Source: Diacronema lutheri (Eukaryota > Haptophyta > Pavlovophyceae > Pavlovales > Pavlovaceae). Taken from it: a stretch of 64,000 nucleotides of DNA. Positions 31,584 through 44,068 of the stretch are shown here, piece after piece. Below the pieces are notes generated by a model. The model did no database searches. It saw nothing but the letters and a program-made list of their open reading frames with translations, and had not been told where the DNA came from. Position numbers and translations under genes: made by a program. The DNA lies in assembly GCA_019448385.1 (NCBI GenBank), contig JAGTXO010000055.1, positions 158,646 to 222,645 of the forward strand. Reading direction: 5' to 3'. How positions within the stretch are numbered: the stretch's first letter is position 1; every line of letters begins with the position of its first letter.

Positions 31584-33009
31584 GACATTTGCGCGGCCTT
31601 CGCGGCGCTCGGCTGGCGGCCTTCGCGGCGCTCGGCGGCTGGCGGCCTTCGCGGCGCTCGGCGCGCTCGGCGCGCCGCCCACCGCCAATGTTTTCGCCAA
31701 TGCGCGCGCGGCGGATGTCGCGGTCGTCTATGTGGCCATGGGCCGCGCCGTGCGCGAGGCCGTGTTCGTCTACTCGGTGCGCAACCTACGCTTGCGCGGC
31801 GGTTACAGTGGCGACATTTACGTCGTCACGGACAAGCCGGCGTGCGTGCCGCGTGGCGCGCGCGTGATCTACTCGCCCCCATCCACTGCGCCCGAGGTGC
31901 AGGGCACGGGCCACCCGCTGCCCCAGCCGCACCGCGTCCCGGCGGAGGACGTGTCTCGCTCGATCACGCGAATCTCCTACTACAAGAGCCACAAGATGCG
32001 CCTGCTGCAGCTGCTGCCCGCGAAGGTGATGTACGCGCTCTACCTCGACATCGACGTGGTTGCGGCCGCGCCAATCACCCAGCTCCTTGCCGAGCGCCAC
32101 CGCCTCGACCCGCCCCGTGCGCGGCGAGACGGGGTCGCGGCTGGGTCTGCAGCGCGCACCGCGCATCCGGACCTGCTCATGTTCCGCGAGGTGCGCTATC
32201 GCAGCGGGCGCGTGGGCGCAGACGAGCGGGTGGTCCAGACCGAGCCGTTCCACACCGGCGCGCTCCTCCTGCGGCGCGGCACGTCGGACGGCTGCCTCGG
32301 CGCGTGGCTCAACGTGACCGTGCGCAACGCGTTACGCGACCCCACAAAGCACGTGCGCGACCAGGCGGCGTTCGGCGAGGCGGTCGCGGCGGGCGCGTGC
32401 ACGCCCGGTGAGCTGAGCGTGCTCTACCTGCGCACCGTCGCCGTCACGCGCCGCGAGGACCTACGCCCCTTGCAGCACGTGACACGCACCGGCCTGATGG
32501 TTAAAAAAGGGCTGAGCGATGCGGATTGGTACGCGTTCGGCCAAGTCCTCCTCGGCATCAACGGAACCGCGGCGGCGCGAGTGGCGCGCCAGCCCACGCT
32601 GCTGCAGCGGCTCGCGACGCGGCTCGGAGCAGCGCCCGCCGCGCCCGACGAGCCACGCGGCTTCCGCTGGTGGGGCGCGCGCAACCCGGAATGCGTGCGC
32701 GTGCCGCGCGGCAGCGTCGACGCGCAGGCGATCGCCGCGGGCTGGCTACCGCGCACGCGCGGCTCGCCCTTGGTGGTGGTGCTCGTTGCGCTGCTCGCGG
32801 CCGGCGCGCTGGCGCTCGCGCTTCTTTTCCGTTGGCGCCAGTCGCTAGCACACATGCGCAGCTCCGTTGCCGAGCTGGGCGCACACAGGCAACGCGAGGC
32901 GCCCCCGTGCCCGGCCGCGCCTGGCGCAGCCGACGCGCTCTGCCAACGCGAGCCGGAGGGCGACGACGCATCTGAGTCGCTGAGGCTCATCGCGACATCA
33001 CGAGAGTGA
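31570..33009 (+). CDS. Glycosyltransferase-like type II/secretory protein
   Basis: The product is an intronless protein of 479 residues (475 if the second ATG at 31582 is used). It has a hydrophobic N-terminal segment, then a Rossmann-like region (DVAVVYVAMGRAVREAVFVY; GDIYVVTDKPACVP) and a metal-binding DxD motif (YLDIDVVAAAP, about residue 158), as in GT8-type or similar nucleotide-sugar transferases. A later FHTGALLLRRGTSDG segment resembles the acceptor-site region of such enzymes. A C-terminal transmembrane helix (LVVVLVALLAAGALALALLF) precedes a short tail. Golgi location is likely. Donor and acceptor cannot be told from sequence. The start overlaps the divergent VTT gene at a shared CATG. 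Confidence 0.65.
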   Translation: MAAPMTFARPSRRSAGGLRGARRLAAFAALGALGAPPTANVFANARAADVAVVYVAMGRAVREAVFVYSVRNLRLRGGYSGDIYVVTDKPACVPRGARVIYSPPSTAPEVQGTGHPLPQPHRVPAEDVSRSITRISYYKSHKMRLLQLLPAKVMYALYLDIDVVAAAPITQLLAERHRLDPPRARRDGVAAGSAARTAHPDLLMFREVRYRSGRVGADERVVQTEPFHTGALLLRRGTSDGCLGAWLNVTVRNALRDPTKHVRDQAAFGEAVAAGACTPGELSVLYLRTVAVTRREDLRPLQHVTRTGLMVKKGLSDADWYAFGQVLLGINGTAAARVARQPTLLQRLATRLGAAPAAPDEPRGFRWWGARNPECVRVPRGSVDAQAIAAGWLPRTRGSPLVVVLVALLAAGALALALLFRWRQSLAHMRSSVAELGAHRQREAPPCPAAPGAADALCQREPEGDDASESLRLIATSRE

Positions 33010-33449
33010 GTTTGTGCATCTGAGTCAAAACGTGAGCGCTCAACGTATAGATGGTCAAGCCAAATCCGATCAGGGGCACGATCGCGCCCCGAGTGCAGCG
33101 CGGGCCGTTCGGAAGGACGTCCTTGTGAGGGAGCTCTTCGCGTTTGGCGAGCGGGGGAGCACGACGCGCAGCGTTGCTGCGGCGGCGTGCGGGCGGCGAG
33201 CAGCGGTCGGGCTGCTCGCGACGAGGCCGGAGCAGACGGCGCCGTGGCCGCCGGCGCAGGTGACGCGCGCCGACGAGCCGTAGCGAGCGTCCGTGATCCG
33301 CACGGCGGTTGGAGCGGGCCGGCTGGTGCGGCGCGCTCGGCCACGGGTGGCGGCGTGCACGGTCGTGCCGCGCGCGGCACGCGTCGCCAGCCGCGCGCGA
33401 CCTGGGCAGAGCCCGCAAAGCGTCGACCGCTGCGCGGCTCGGCCGTGCG
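33010..33449. other. Non-coding interval downstream of the Fanzor stop codon
   Basis: This 440-base region separates the glycosyltransferase stop (33009) from the stop of the minus-strand Fanzor-terminated gene (33450). No convincing gene is seen. In TnpB and Fanzor loci the guide RNA is typically transcribed from the 3' end of the nuclease gene and the adjoining sequence, so this is the place to look for one. A short inverted repeat (GGGGC...GCCCC) lies at 33073-33090. Any guide-RNA role is inference. Confidence 0.4.
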
Positions 33450-36180
33450 TCAACGCCGGCCGCGCTTCGGCCCGCGCGCGCTGCCGCCGCCGGCACTGGC
33501 GCTGGCAGCTCCGCGGGCGGGGGTGCGGGCGCGAGAGCCGCCGCCGCCACCGCCGCCGCGCCCGCCGCCGTCGTCGCCACCGCCGTCGCCGCCGCCGCCT
33601 CCCCCGCCGTCATCGTCGTCGTCGCCGCCGCCGCCTCCGTCGCCGTCGCCGTCGCCGTCGCCCTCGCCGCCGCCGCCGTCGCCGCTGCCATCGTCGTCGT
33701 CGTCGTCGTCGCCCTCGTCGTCGCCCTCGTCGTCGCCGTCGCACTCGTCGTCGCAGTCGTCGCCCTCGCCGTGCACCATGCGCTCCTCACGCTCCCACAC
33801 CTCGCCGCGCGCCCACCAGGCGAGCACGAGGGCAAAGCGCTCAGGCGTCGACGTGGTGTCGCGCCCGGCCGCGTGCGCCGCCATGTCGTGCACGTCGTAG
33901 AAGATGTTGCGCGCGGCGTTGTAGTCGCGGTGCACGGGCTTCTTGCCGCCGTTGCACGCCGGGCAGATGACGAGCGCGTGCACCGTGCGCGTGCCGCCCT
34001 TTGCCACGGGCAGGCGCGGGTTCTGCGCGAGCTCCGCGCCGCAGCGCTGCAGCCTGCCGCCCTTGGCGAGCCGCGGCATCGAGCAGTGCATCGACGTGTA
34101 CGGCTCGGGCACGAAGACGGCCGCGACGCCGCGCCGCCGCAGCTCGCGCAGCAGCCCCACCTGGAAGGCGGGCGGCGCGCCCTTGGGCTGCGCGCCCTTG
34201 TGGTCGCGCAGCCACTTGCCCACGCACACGAGCAGCCGGTCGCGCGTCACGCCGTCGACACAGTGCGCCGCGATGAGCGCCTCGGCGACGCGCGCCGCGT
34301 TGGACCGCCCGCCGCTGTCGCGCCGCCAGCGCTCCTTCCGGCGCGCCGGCGCGTCGTACACGTGCTCGGCGGCGCGCTCGCGCACCCGCGCGCTCTCGCG
34401 GTGGAAGGCGATGTATTTGCCCGCGTCGAGCACCTTGGCGCTGTGCGCCTCGCCAAGCCGCGCCTCGTCCGCCTCCACGCTGAACTCCTCGCCGCGCCCG
34501 TCGGTGCGCACGCGCCGCCGCGCCGCGTTGGTCTTGGCCGTCTCGCGCGCAAAGCCCGCGGCGCGCGCGCGCGCGCGCTGCGTGAACTGCCGCCAGACGG
34601 CCGCCCGCCCGACGTGCGCAGAGTAGGTGGTGATGTTGCCCATGTTCGGGTCGGCCGCGACGACGACCGCCGCCTCGACGTCGATCGCCCGCCGCAGCTC
34701 GGAGCCGAGCGCGACGGCGATGCGCCCGTCCGGCCGGCGCCAGCGGTGCAGGACGCCCGAGCCGCCGGCCGGCGCCTGCGCCTTCGGCACGAGGACGGTC
34801 CCGACGGCGTGCACGGCGACGCCATCTGTCACCACCGACTTGACGGGCTGCCGGCCCGGGAGCGGCACGCGCGGCAGCGGCGCGAGGCCAACCCACGAGC
34901 GCCGCGCGTGCCACGGCAGATCGGCCGGCGGCCGCTCGCGCCCGGCGTAGTCGAAGACGCGGTTGGAGATGTCGAAGCGCGTCGCAAAGACCGCGTACCT
35001 GACGCGCACGTCCGACATCGGCGGGGTGTTGCCGTTTGTGCCTGTCCACTTGATCGGCTCGCCATCGTGGTCGCGCAGGTCCAGCGCCTTGAGCCGCGCG
35101 CGCAGCTCCTTGCGCTCGTCATCCGAAAGCGTCACCCAGATGGCGCTCGCGGCGAGGCGCACGTTGCGCGGCACCTGCGCGCAGCGCGCGGCGCGCGAGC
35201 GCGCGGGCGCGTGACCAACCTGGCCGCGGGGCGGCGCGCACGGCGGCGGCGCGCGCGCTTGGGCGCTCGGCGGCGGCAGCGGCAGCCACGCCTCGCGCGC
35301 ACATTGTGCGTGCGCAGCGGCGCCACATTGTACCGCGGCGGCCGTCCGGTCAGCTGCGTGTGGATGTGCGCGAGCCGGCAGAGCAGCGCCTGCCCCTCGG
35401 CCACGTGCTGCAGGGTGCGGATCTGCACGAGGAAGTAGCGCGTCGTGTGCCGGTCGTAGTTCCACCTTTTCGTGGGCGTGCACTTGTAGTCGATCTTGTG
35501 GAGGACCATGTCGGGCAGGTGGCGGTCGAGCGCGGCGGGGCAGCCGACGCGCGCGCCCTCCACGTCGCCGCGCAGCAGCCGCTCGCACAGCTCGCGCACG
35601 CGCGCGTTTCGCTGCATCTCGGGCAGCGCGACGAGCGCCTCGTCGCGCTCGACTGCCGCGCGGACGACGTCGCGGAGCAGCCCGTTCACGACGCGCGATG
35701 GGTGCATCAGGCACGCGGTGGACACCTGCGTCGCCTCCGCCTCGAGGATCTCCGTGAGGCCCACCGCGCAGACGGGCTGGACGCCCTCGGCCATCTCGCC
35801 GACGGCGCGCGCCGTCGCCGCCTTGGTCTGCGCGGCGGCTTGCTCGGCGGGCTTGCCTCGGGGCGCTGCACCGTACGTGCTCTCGTCCTTGTGCCAGCCG
35901 ATGGCCGAGAAGATCGCACGGACGGATCCCTTGTCCATCGTGGTCGACGTGTGCACGCTGGTCGACGGGCCGCCCGACGCCGCGCCGACGGCCTGCGCGC
36001 TCGCCACCGCAGCCTCGTCGCGCACCACCTTGTTGATGACGCGGTACGCCTGTGTCGTGAGCCTGTGCACGGCCGCCGCGATGCGCCGCAGCTCCTTCCG
36101 CGCACCGGGCTGCGCCGTCACCGCCTGCGGCCCCGCGTTGAGCGTCGAGCGCTTGACCACGAAGCCCGGGAGCACGCTGC
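33450..36180 (-). other. Fanzor (eukaryotic TnpB-like) nuclease domain of the giant gene
   Basis: The N-terminal part (36180-35303) has LTTQAYRVINKVV and RYNVAPLRT segments; intron 35302-35175 then joins to VPRNVRL, restoring a typical Fanzor junction. The split RuvC site is complete: Asp in VVVAADPNMG (codon 34650-34652, residue 5801), Glu in FVPEPYTSMHCS (34104-34106, residue 5983) and Asp in HRDYNAARNI (33924-33926, residue 6043). A zinc-ribbon-like Cys set (HCS, RCG, CPAC) sits between the last two. Fanzors are RNA-guided DNA endonucleases found in eukaryotic transposons and giant viruses. Retention of all key residues suggests activity. The extreme C terminus is a Gly/Asp-rich tail. Confidence 0.85.
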
Positions 36181-39100
36181 CGCGCGTGCGCGCCGTCGCG
36201 CCGCCGGCGGCGCGCGCGCTCGGCGCAGCGGGCTCGTCCACGCGCGCGCGCTCGACGCCGCGCGCGCGGGGAACGCTCGGCGCGCGCGCGCCCGCGGCGT
36301 CGCGCGCGCTCGCGGCGGCACCCGCCGCGGCGCGCTTGCCCGCGGCGCCCGACTCGCCGTGCGCGCGAAGCGGCGCCGACGCCAATGCCGACGCCGCGCC
36401 CGCGCCGCCGCTGCCGCTGCCCGATCCGCCCGCGCGCCGCTTCTGCTCGTCGCGCGTCTTGCGGAACTGGGCGACGAGGTCGCTGCTCACGTTGGCCTCA
36501 GGCTCCCACGTGTCGGCGCTCTCGTCGTAGCCCCGCCACCTGATCCGGAACTGGAACGTCACCTTCTTGCCCGCCTTGCGGCGCTCGTCGACGACCGCCT
36601 CGACCTCGTACGTGCGCGCCTCCTCGTCGACGCTCGCGCCCGCCGCGCTCGCGCCCGTGTCCGGCCACCCAGCGACCGTGCCGCCCAGCCTCTCGGCGGC
36701 CGCGCGCAGCTGCCGCTCGCGCTGGGCGGCCGCGGCGCCTCGCGCGACCAGCGCGGGCAGCATGCCCGCGCCGCCCGCGAGGCCGTGCGCGCCGACGCTG
36801 GCGGTCATCAGCGCGTCGAGGCACGCGAACGTTGCGAGCGCACACGCGCCATCGTCGCCGCCGCGCGGCTGCGAGCGCACGACGGGCGATGGCCGCGGCT
36901 CCCCCTCGGCCGCGAGCAGCGGCCAGATCGCACTGGCCAGCGCGACGGCATGCGCGCCGACCGCGACGGCCACGTCCGCGTCGAGCGGCGCAAAGTCGTA
37001 GCGCACGAGCGCGGCCGGGCGCGAGTCGTCCGTCGGCCGGTCGGCGACGAGCAGCCCGACCGGGCGCGGCGGCTCGCCGGACGGCGCGGCGACGGGCACG
37101 CAGAGGAGCACGACGAGCAGGCGCGGCGTGCCGCCGAGCAGCGCGCGCGCGGCATCCGCCCCGTCGGCTCCGCCGCGCGCGGCCGCGGCGAGCAGCTCGG
37201 CCGCGCGCGTCGGGCCCAGCGCCGTGCGCGCGTCCTTGCGCGCGCGTGCGCGGGCCGTGTACGCGGCGCAGGCGTCGTCGAGCACCGCCGCGCTGGGCGC
37301 GGTGCCAGTCGTCGCCCACGCGCGCAGCGCGTCGCGCACCCGCGTGACGATCGCCTGGTCGACCGCCGCCTCGCCGGCAGCGTGCGCCGGCGCGCACGCC
37401 GGCGGTGCGGCGGCAGGCGCGAGCGCGGGCGCGCCGTCGGCGCCGTCAACGCCGACGGCGCCGTCGGCGCGCCGCCACGCGAGCTTCGCCTCGATCTGCT
37501 GCCGGACGGCGTGGCAGTGCCGGTCGATGCCGCGCGCGTCGTCGAGCGCGGCCAGCGCGTCCTCAGCGGCGGGACGGCCGCTCGCGTCCGCGACGGCCTG
37601 CAGGCAGAGCAGCGCGGCCGCACGCGCGTTGCACGCGCTCTGCGGCTCGGGCGCGAGCGCGAGCTCGAGCTCGAGCGGCGACGCGCCTCGCGCCGCGGCG
37701 ATCGCGTCCATCAGCACGTCCAACCGCTGCACCAGCGCCCTGTGCGCGTCGCGCGGCGCGCCCGTCGACGGCGCGCGCGAGCGCGTCGCCAGGAGCCCGA
37801 GCGCGCGCGCCGGCGCGCCCGCCGGCGTGTGCAGCACGAGCAGCGCCGCGCCCGCCAAGCTCGCGTTGCGCGTGACGAGCGCGAAGATGCGCGTCGCCTC
37901 GTGCGCGCCCACCGACGCCCAGATCGCAGCGCGATCGGCGTCCGTCTGCGCGTCGCACAGGTCGCGCACGTCGTCCGGCGCGAGCAGCGCGCCGCCGCCG
38001 GCGGAGCGCGCGACGATCGCCCGCGCCTCCGCCACGAAGACGGCCTGCGGCAGGTCGGCGTGGCGCGCGTCGACGATGGCGCGCGTCGCGTGCACGCCGA
38101 GCTCCACGCCGCGGTAGAAGGCGCGCGCGTTGGCCGCGCGCGCGTGCGCCGGCCGTCCGTCCGCGTTGCGCCTCGCGCGCGCCTGCTTGCTCGTGCGCGC
38201 GAGGCCGTCGCGTGGCGGTGGCGGCAGCGTGGCGAGGAAGCGCGCGGCGGGCGGCGGCGCGCGCACGCCGCGCTGCCGCCGTGCGATGGCCGCGAGCCGC
38301 CGGCCCGCCGCGCTGCCGCCCGCGCCGACGTGCTGCCAGCGGTTGAGCGCCGCCGGTGGCGGCGGCGGCGGCGGCGCGGCGGCGGGCGGCGGCGCGACGG
38401 CGGGCGGCGGCGCGGCGGCGGGCGGCGGCGCGGCGGTGGGCGGCGGCGCGGCGGCGGGCGGCAGCGGCGGCGGCGCGGCGGCGACGGCAGCACCAGTCGG
38501 CTTGTCCGCCCACGCACCCGAGACGCTGTCCCAGGCCTTGCCCGGTGGCGCGCGCCCACGCGGCCGCTGTTGGCGGGCTCGAGCGGCGGGGGGCGGGCGG
38601 CCGGCGCGCCAGTCGAAGACAGGTGCAACCGTGGCGGCAGGCGCCGAGTGCAGCGCGTCGGTCACAGAGCGCGTGGTGCGCGCGGCGACCGTGGCGCGCA
38701 TGGCGGGCGGGCGGTGAGCAGCGCCCGCCGGCGCGCCGGCGGGCGCGGCAGCCGGCGCGCCGGCGGGCGCGGCCGCCTCGAGCCCGGCGGAGGCGCCGCG
38801 CTTGCGCTTGCGCGTGCCGCCGCGCGTGCGCCTGCGCGCGCGCCCGCCGCGCGCCCGTGCGGCCTGCGCGTCGCCAGCCGCGTCGCCGGCCGCGTCGCCG
38901 CGCCGCACGTAGACGATCGCGAACGCCTCCTCGCCGGTCCCGTCGACGCCGCCGCGCGCGCGGCGTAGGACCGACCGCCACTGCAGCCGCCGCGCGCGGC
39001 CGGGCTCGCACGCAAACCAGCGCCCACCGCGCCTGACGACGGCCACAAAGTCGTCGTCGCGCCGCCCGCGCCGGCGCGTGCGCAGCAGCACGCACTGCAC

Positions 39101-42100
39101 GTCGAGCCAGCCCTCGTGCCAGTCGGCCGTGCTGGGGGCGACGCGAATCGACTGCGGGAGCTCGACGCCAAAGCCGGCGAGGCGCACGATGTGCGCGACG
39201 ATGACGCTCGAAATGGCGGGGGCGCTCGACGGGTCGTCCGCTGCAGCGAGCACCGCCTCGCCCCAGTGCTCACGCGTGACGCAATCCGCGTCCTCGACGT
39301 GCACGTGCGCCACGCTCGCGCCGAGCTGGTGCAGCAACGCGCAGATGTCGGCGTCGACCGTCCTCTCCTCCTCGGCCGCCTCGGCCGTGCCGCGGGCGGC
39401 GGCGTCGCCCGCCGGCTGCCCGAGGTACGCGATCGCCCGCTCGACGGCCGCGCGCTCCGCACGCGCTGCGCTGGCGATCGCCGCATTGCCGACGGGCGCG
39501 CGCAGCGCCGCGATCGCGTCTTGCAACGCCGTCGCGTCGCCCGTCGCCGCCGCCGCCGTCACCGCCGCCGCGCTCGCGGTGCCGTGCGCGACGGCGTGCA
39601 GCGCGGCGGCGCGCGCGGCGGGGATGCGCCCGTCCAGCGCGAGCACGAGCGGCGGCCCGGCCGGCGTCTGCTGCCGCCGGTGCCGCCGGCTCGCAGCCGG
39701 GTGGTCGGTGCGCGCGCGCTCGAGCCGCGCGCGCCGCTCGACGACGCGCGCCCAGAAGGCCTGCACCCTCGGCTGCGCGAATGCAAGCCAGCCGGCGCCG
39801 CGCGTCACGACGTGCACGACGATCCGGTCCTCGTGCCTGAGGTACTGCACGTAGAGCGCTTTGCTCACGCCGAGGACGTGCATGCCGAGCTGCAGCTGAT
39901 CGCGGTGCGGCTGCGGCGGCCCGTCCTCGTGCGCCGTGGCGCCCGCCTTGGTGAGCGTCTTCACCTCGACGAGGACCTGCTCGTTGTTTTCGGGGAGGAT
40001 GGCGAGCCCGTCCGGCGAGAAGGCGAACGGCGCGCTCTTGTCGTGCGGGTCCGCACGCACCATCGGCAGGTTGCACACGACGGTGATGCCGTACGCGGCC
40101 GCCAGCTTGCGCAGCGCGACGGCCTCGCCGAGGATGCCCGCGGTCGTCGCCTTGGTCCGCACCTCGCGCCGCCGCCGGTGCACGTACTCGTCGGTGAGCG
40201 TCTCGTGCGCGACGCCGGCGTTGTCGTTCACGACGTCGCCAACCTTGCTGCCCGTGACCTCCTCCCATCGCTCGTCGTGCCAGCGCGGGCTGCGCTGCGC
40301 GGGCGCGCCCGCGCCGACGGCGTCGAGCACGCGGCGCAGCGCTGTGCCGTCGGGCGCAGCAGGCACGCGCGCGCGGTCCTGGGCCTCGCGAGCGTCGAGG
40401 ACGCGGCCCGTAGTGGAATCTTGGGGTAGGTCGAGCTTGCTCGCCTCGCCGTAGCGGCTCTCCAGCTGGCGCGGTGCGTCGGCAGGGCCGCCGTCCGTGC
40501 GCGCACCCGACGCGCCCGCCAGTGCACGCGGCGCAGCGTCCGAGGCGCCCGCCGCGCCCGCGCCGCCGCCAATCGCGCCAGCGCACGCGCGCGCCGCGAC
40601 CTGCGGACGGCCAGCCGCAGGGACCTCGTCCGCTCGGCCGGCCGCTGCGTCGGCCGTCCGCTTGGCCACCTCGCGCACGTCTCCGAGCGCGAGCGTGGCT
40701 GGCGCCGTCGAGCTCCCGTGGTCTTTGTCCCAACATTTGAGCAGCCCGCCAAGGAAGGGCGTGCCCGTCGGGCGGTCCTCGGGCACCTCCGCCAGGATCG
40801 CGTCGACGCGCAGCGCGGCCGCCACATCGCAAAACGCGCGCGCGGCGCGCGCCATCCGCTCGGCGCGCGCGCCGCCGTCGTCCGCCGCGCGGCGGATGGC
40901 GTGGCTCACGTGCGCGACGCGGAGCGAGACGACGGCGTGCGCCGGCGCGTCGGCGCCCGTGCCGAGCGTGTGCCGCCGGATGGCCAGCTGCCCATCGCCC
41001 ATGCGCGGCGGCAGCGACGCGCACGCCGCGACGGTCGTCGTGCCGGCCGCGCTGTCGCACAGCCAGCTCGCCTCGCCGCCGCCCGCAAACTCAAAGGTCG
41101 CGAAGCCCTCGCGGCCGAAAAGCGCGACGAAGTGGTCGAGCACCGCCTTGTTGATCGCGCGCGCCGCCGGCCGCGTCGATGCGCCGCGGGCAGCGCCACC
41201 CGCCGCGCCGCGCGCATCGCTGCACGTCGCAGGGCAGGTGCAGCCGGACGCGCGCACGCCGTCCGACCGCGTCCGCGGCAGCTCGAGCTCGCGCACCTTG
41301 GGGCAGAACCAGAGCGGGTTGGACGCCTCGAGGCACAGCACGACGAGCCGCCCGTCCGTGCCGGCCAGCGCGCGCGCGTCGCGCAGCAGCTCGACGGCGA
41401 GCTCGGACGTCGCCGCGTGCACCGCCGGCTCGCCCGTCGCGCGGTCGGGCGGGAAGAGGCCACCGCCGACGAGCGGGCTGGGGCAGCGGCCGAGCATCAC
41501 GAGCAGCGGCGGCGGCGGCGTCTGCGGCGCCTGCTGCCCGACCGCAGCCGCCGTCAGCCCGGCCAGGTCGGAGCTCGTGCGGAGGGCCTTGAGCGCGACG
41601 CGCGAGCCGGTGCCCGCCTGCTCGGAAAACGTGGCGAGCATGGCGCACGTGCTCGCCCTCGCGCCGCACTGCCAGCTGACGCGCGCGAGGAGGCCTTCCA
41701 GCGTGTCGTTTTCGCGCGGCCGCGTGACCGCGTCGAGCGCCGCCGGGCCGAGCTGGAGGCTGCCGGGCGTGACGCACAGCACCGCCTCGTGGTAGGCGCG
41801 CAGCAGCTCCCTCGGCAGCTGCTCGGCGGGCGTCGCCGCCTGCCCGCCCACCCACCGTGCACCGTGGCCGCCGTCGCCCGCGCCCGCGAGCCGCACCGCC
41901 GGCCCGCCCGTGATCGCCGAGGTCGGCGGCGTGCCGAGCGCGTCGACGAGCGCGCGCACGGGCGCGACACGCCTGCGCGCAGCGTCCGCGCCGACGGCGA
42001 GCGCGGCGATCTGAGCGCCCTCCCATGCGCGCTCCCTCGCGTCGTCCCGCGCGGCCGCCGGCGCGGCGCCCGGCCGCGCGCCGGGCGGCACCGCGCACGC

Positions 42101-43991
42101 CGCCGCGACGACCTCCGCGCGCGCGCCGGCGGCGTCGGGCGCGTGCAGCTGCGCGATCGCGCCAAAGAGCGCGGCGGCCGAGCGGTAGCGGCCGTGCGCC
42201 GCGACGAGCGCGTAGAGCACGCGCAGCGCGGCCACGCCCGCCTGGTCGGGCGCGTCGTCAGCGATTTGCTCGACCTCCCACGTGCGCGTGGGCGGCGGGC
42301 TGCCGTCGGCCGGGTCCGGACGCAGCGCCCACGCGCGCTCGACGATCGCGTTGAACACGTCGCGCGCGGCGCCCTCGTCAAACTCGGCGGCGCCCGCCGC
42401 GTGCGCGCACCACCCGTGCACGCGCGACGTGGGCGCGTCCACGGCGCGCTGCACGACGAGCACCGCCGGCCGGTCGACGCAGCCGAGGCTCACCGCCGCG
42501 TGCTTGCCCTCGAGCAGCGCCGCCGCCGCAGCCTCGACCAAGGCGTCACCAGGCGCGTCGCCGACGACGACGGCACAGCCGTCGCCGTACTCGGCCTGCA
42601 TCGCGGCGACGCACGACGCGACAAAGTCGCCGCCCGCGGCCGCCGCGTGTCGCGCCGCCAGCATCCGGCGCGCGATGGCAAGCCAGACGTACTCGGCCGG
42701 CGCGCGCGCGGCGCGCGCGCGAGGCGCGCCGGCCGCGCCGCGTGCGCCCGCGCGTGCGCCTCCAGCGGCCGCAACGGCCGAGGCGGCTGGAGCGGCGGTG
42801 AGCGTGCGCCGCGCGCGCTTCGCCGGCCGCGCGATGGGCGATGCACCCGCCATCGCACCGCCCGCAGCAGCCGGTGCGGCCGCCACAGCGCCCGCCGCAA
42901 CGCCACTCGTCACGACGCCCGTGGCGGGCGGCGCGGCGTCGGACGCGGCCGCCTCGACGGGCGTCGCGCAACTACCGCCAGCGGTCGCGGACGCGCCCGG
43001 CGACGCGTCGGCGAGGAGGTGGCGCAGCACGCCGCGCGCGAGCGCGACTCGCACGGCGAGCGTCAGCGCGCGCAGGCGGTCGGAAGGCGAGGCGTCGCGC
43101 TCGGCGTCGGCGGACGTGGCGGCAGCAGGCGGGGCGGCGGGCGGCACGGCGGCGGACTGGGCGGCCGCCGGCGCAACCTCGTCGGCCTTGGCCAGCCAGA
43201 CGAGCCCGGCGACTGCGAGCACGACGCTGTACGCGCCGACATCGTCACCCGCAACGCGCGCCAGCCGGGCGTGGGCGTCGGCCTCGGACACGGCGACGTG
43301 GAAGAGCACGTCGTCGCGGGCAGCTTGCTCGGCAAACTGACGCAGCTGCTTGGCCATCGTCACGCCGGCGACGCACGCCTCGCCCGCCTCTGCCTCGACC
43401 TGCTCGTCCTGGCCGATGGCGGACGCGCCGGCCTCGGCGCCAGCGTCGAGTGTCCGGCGGCGCTCGAGGGCAAAGCCACGCACACAGACGCTCTGGAGGC
43501 CGCCGAGCGCGCCCGCCTTCTCGTGCAGCGCGCACGACAGCTCGACCACCGAGTCCACGCGCCTCGCGGCGGCGCCCCCCCGCTCGCCGCGCGTGGCCGC
43601 GCGCACGACGAATACCGTGAATTGCGCGCGCTTCGCCGCGCGCGCCGACGCGCACGCGTGCTTCAGGAGCCGGCAAAGCGCGGGCCTTTGCGCCGCTGCG
43701 CCCCGCGTGCACAGCAGCAGTTGGCCGCGCTCGTCGCCCAGCTCCTGCTCGACGGCGGCCTCGAGCGCGTCGTCCGTCAAATCGCCGTGCTCCGTCGAGG
43801 CGAGCGCGCGCGCAGCCGCGAGCGCCAGCTCGCCTGCGCCCGCGCGCCGCCGGCGGCGCGCACCGGCGGGCGCGTGCGGCGCCGACGCGTGTGACGACGC
43901 CGCCGCGTCCGCGCGCGCACACGCGGCGCGCAACGCCTCACGCGCCGAGGCGGCCGCGCGCGCCCTGGGCGCGAGCTTCAAGAACGTGCGC

Positions 43992-44068
<77 letters not shown>

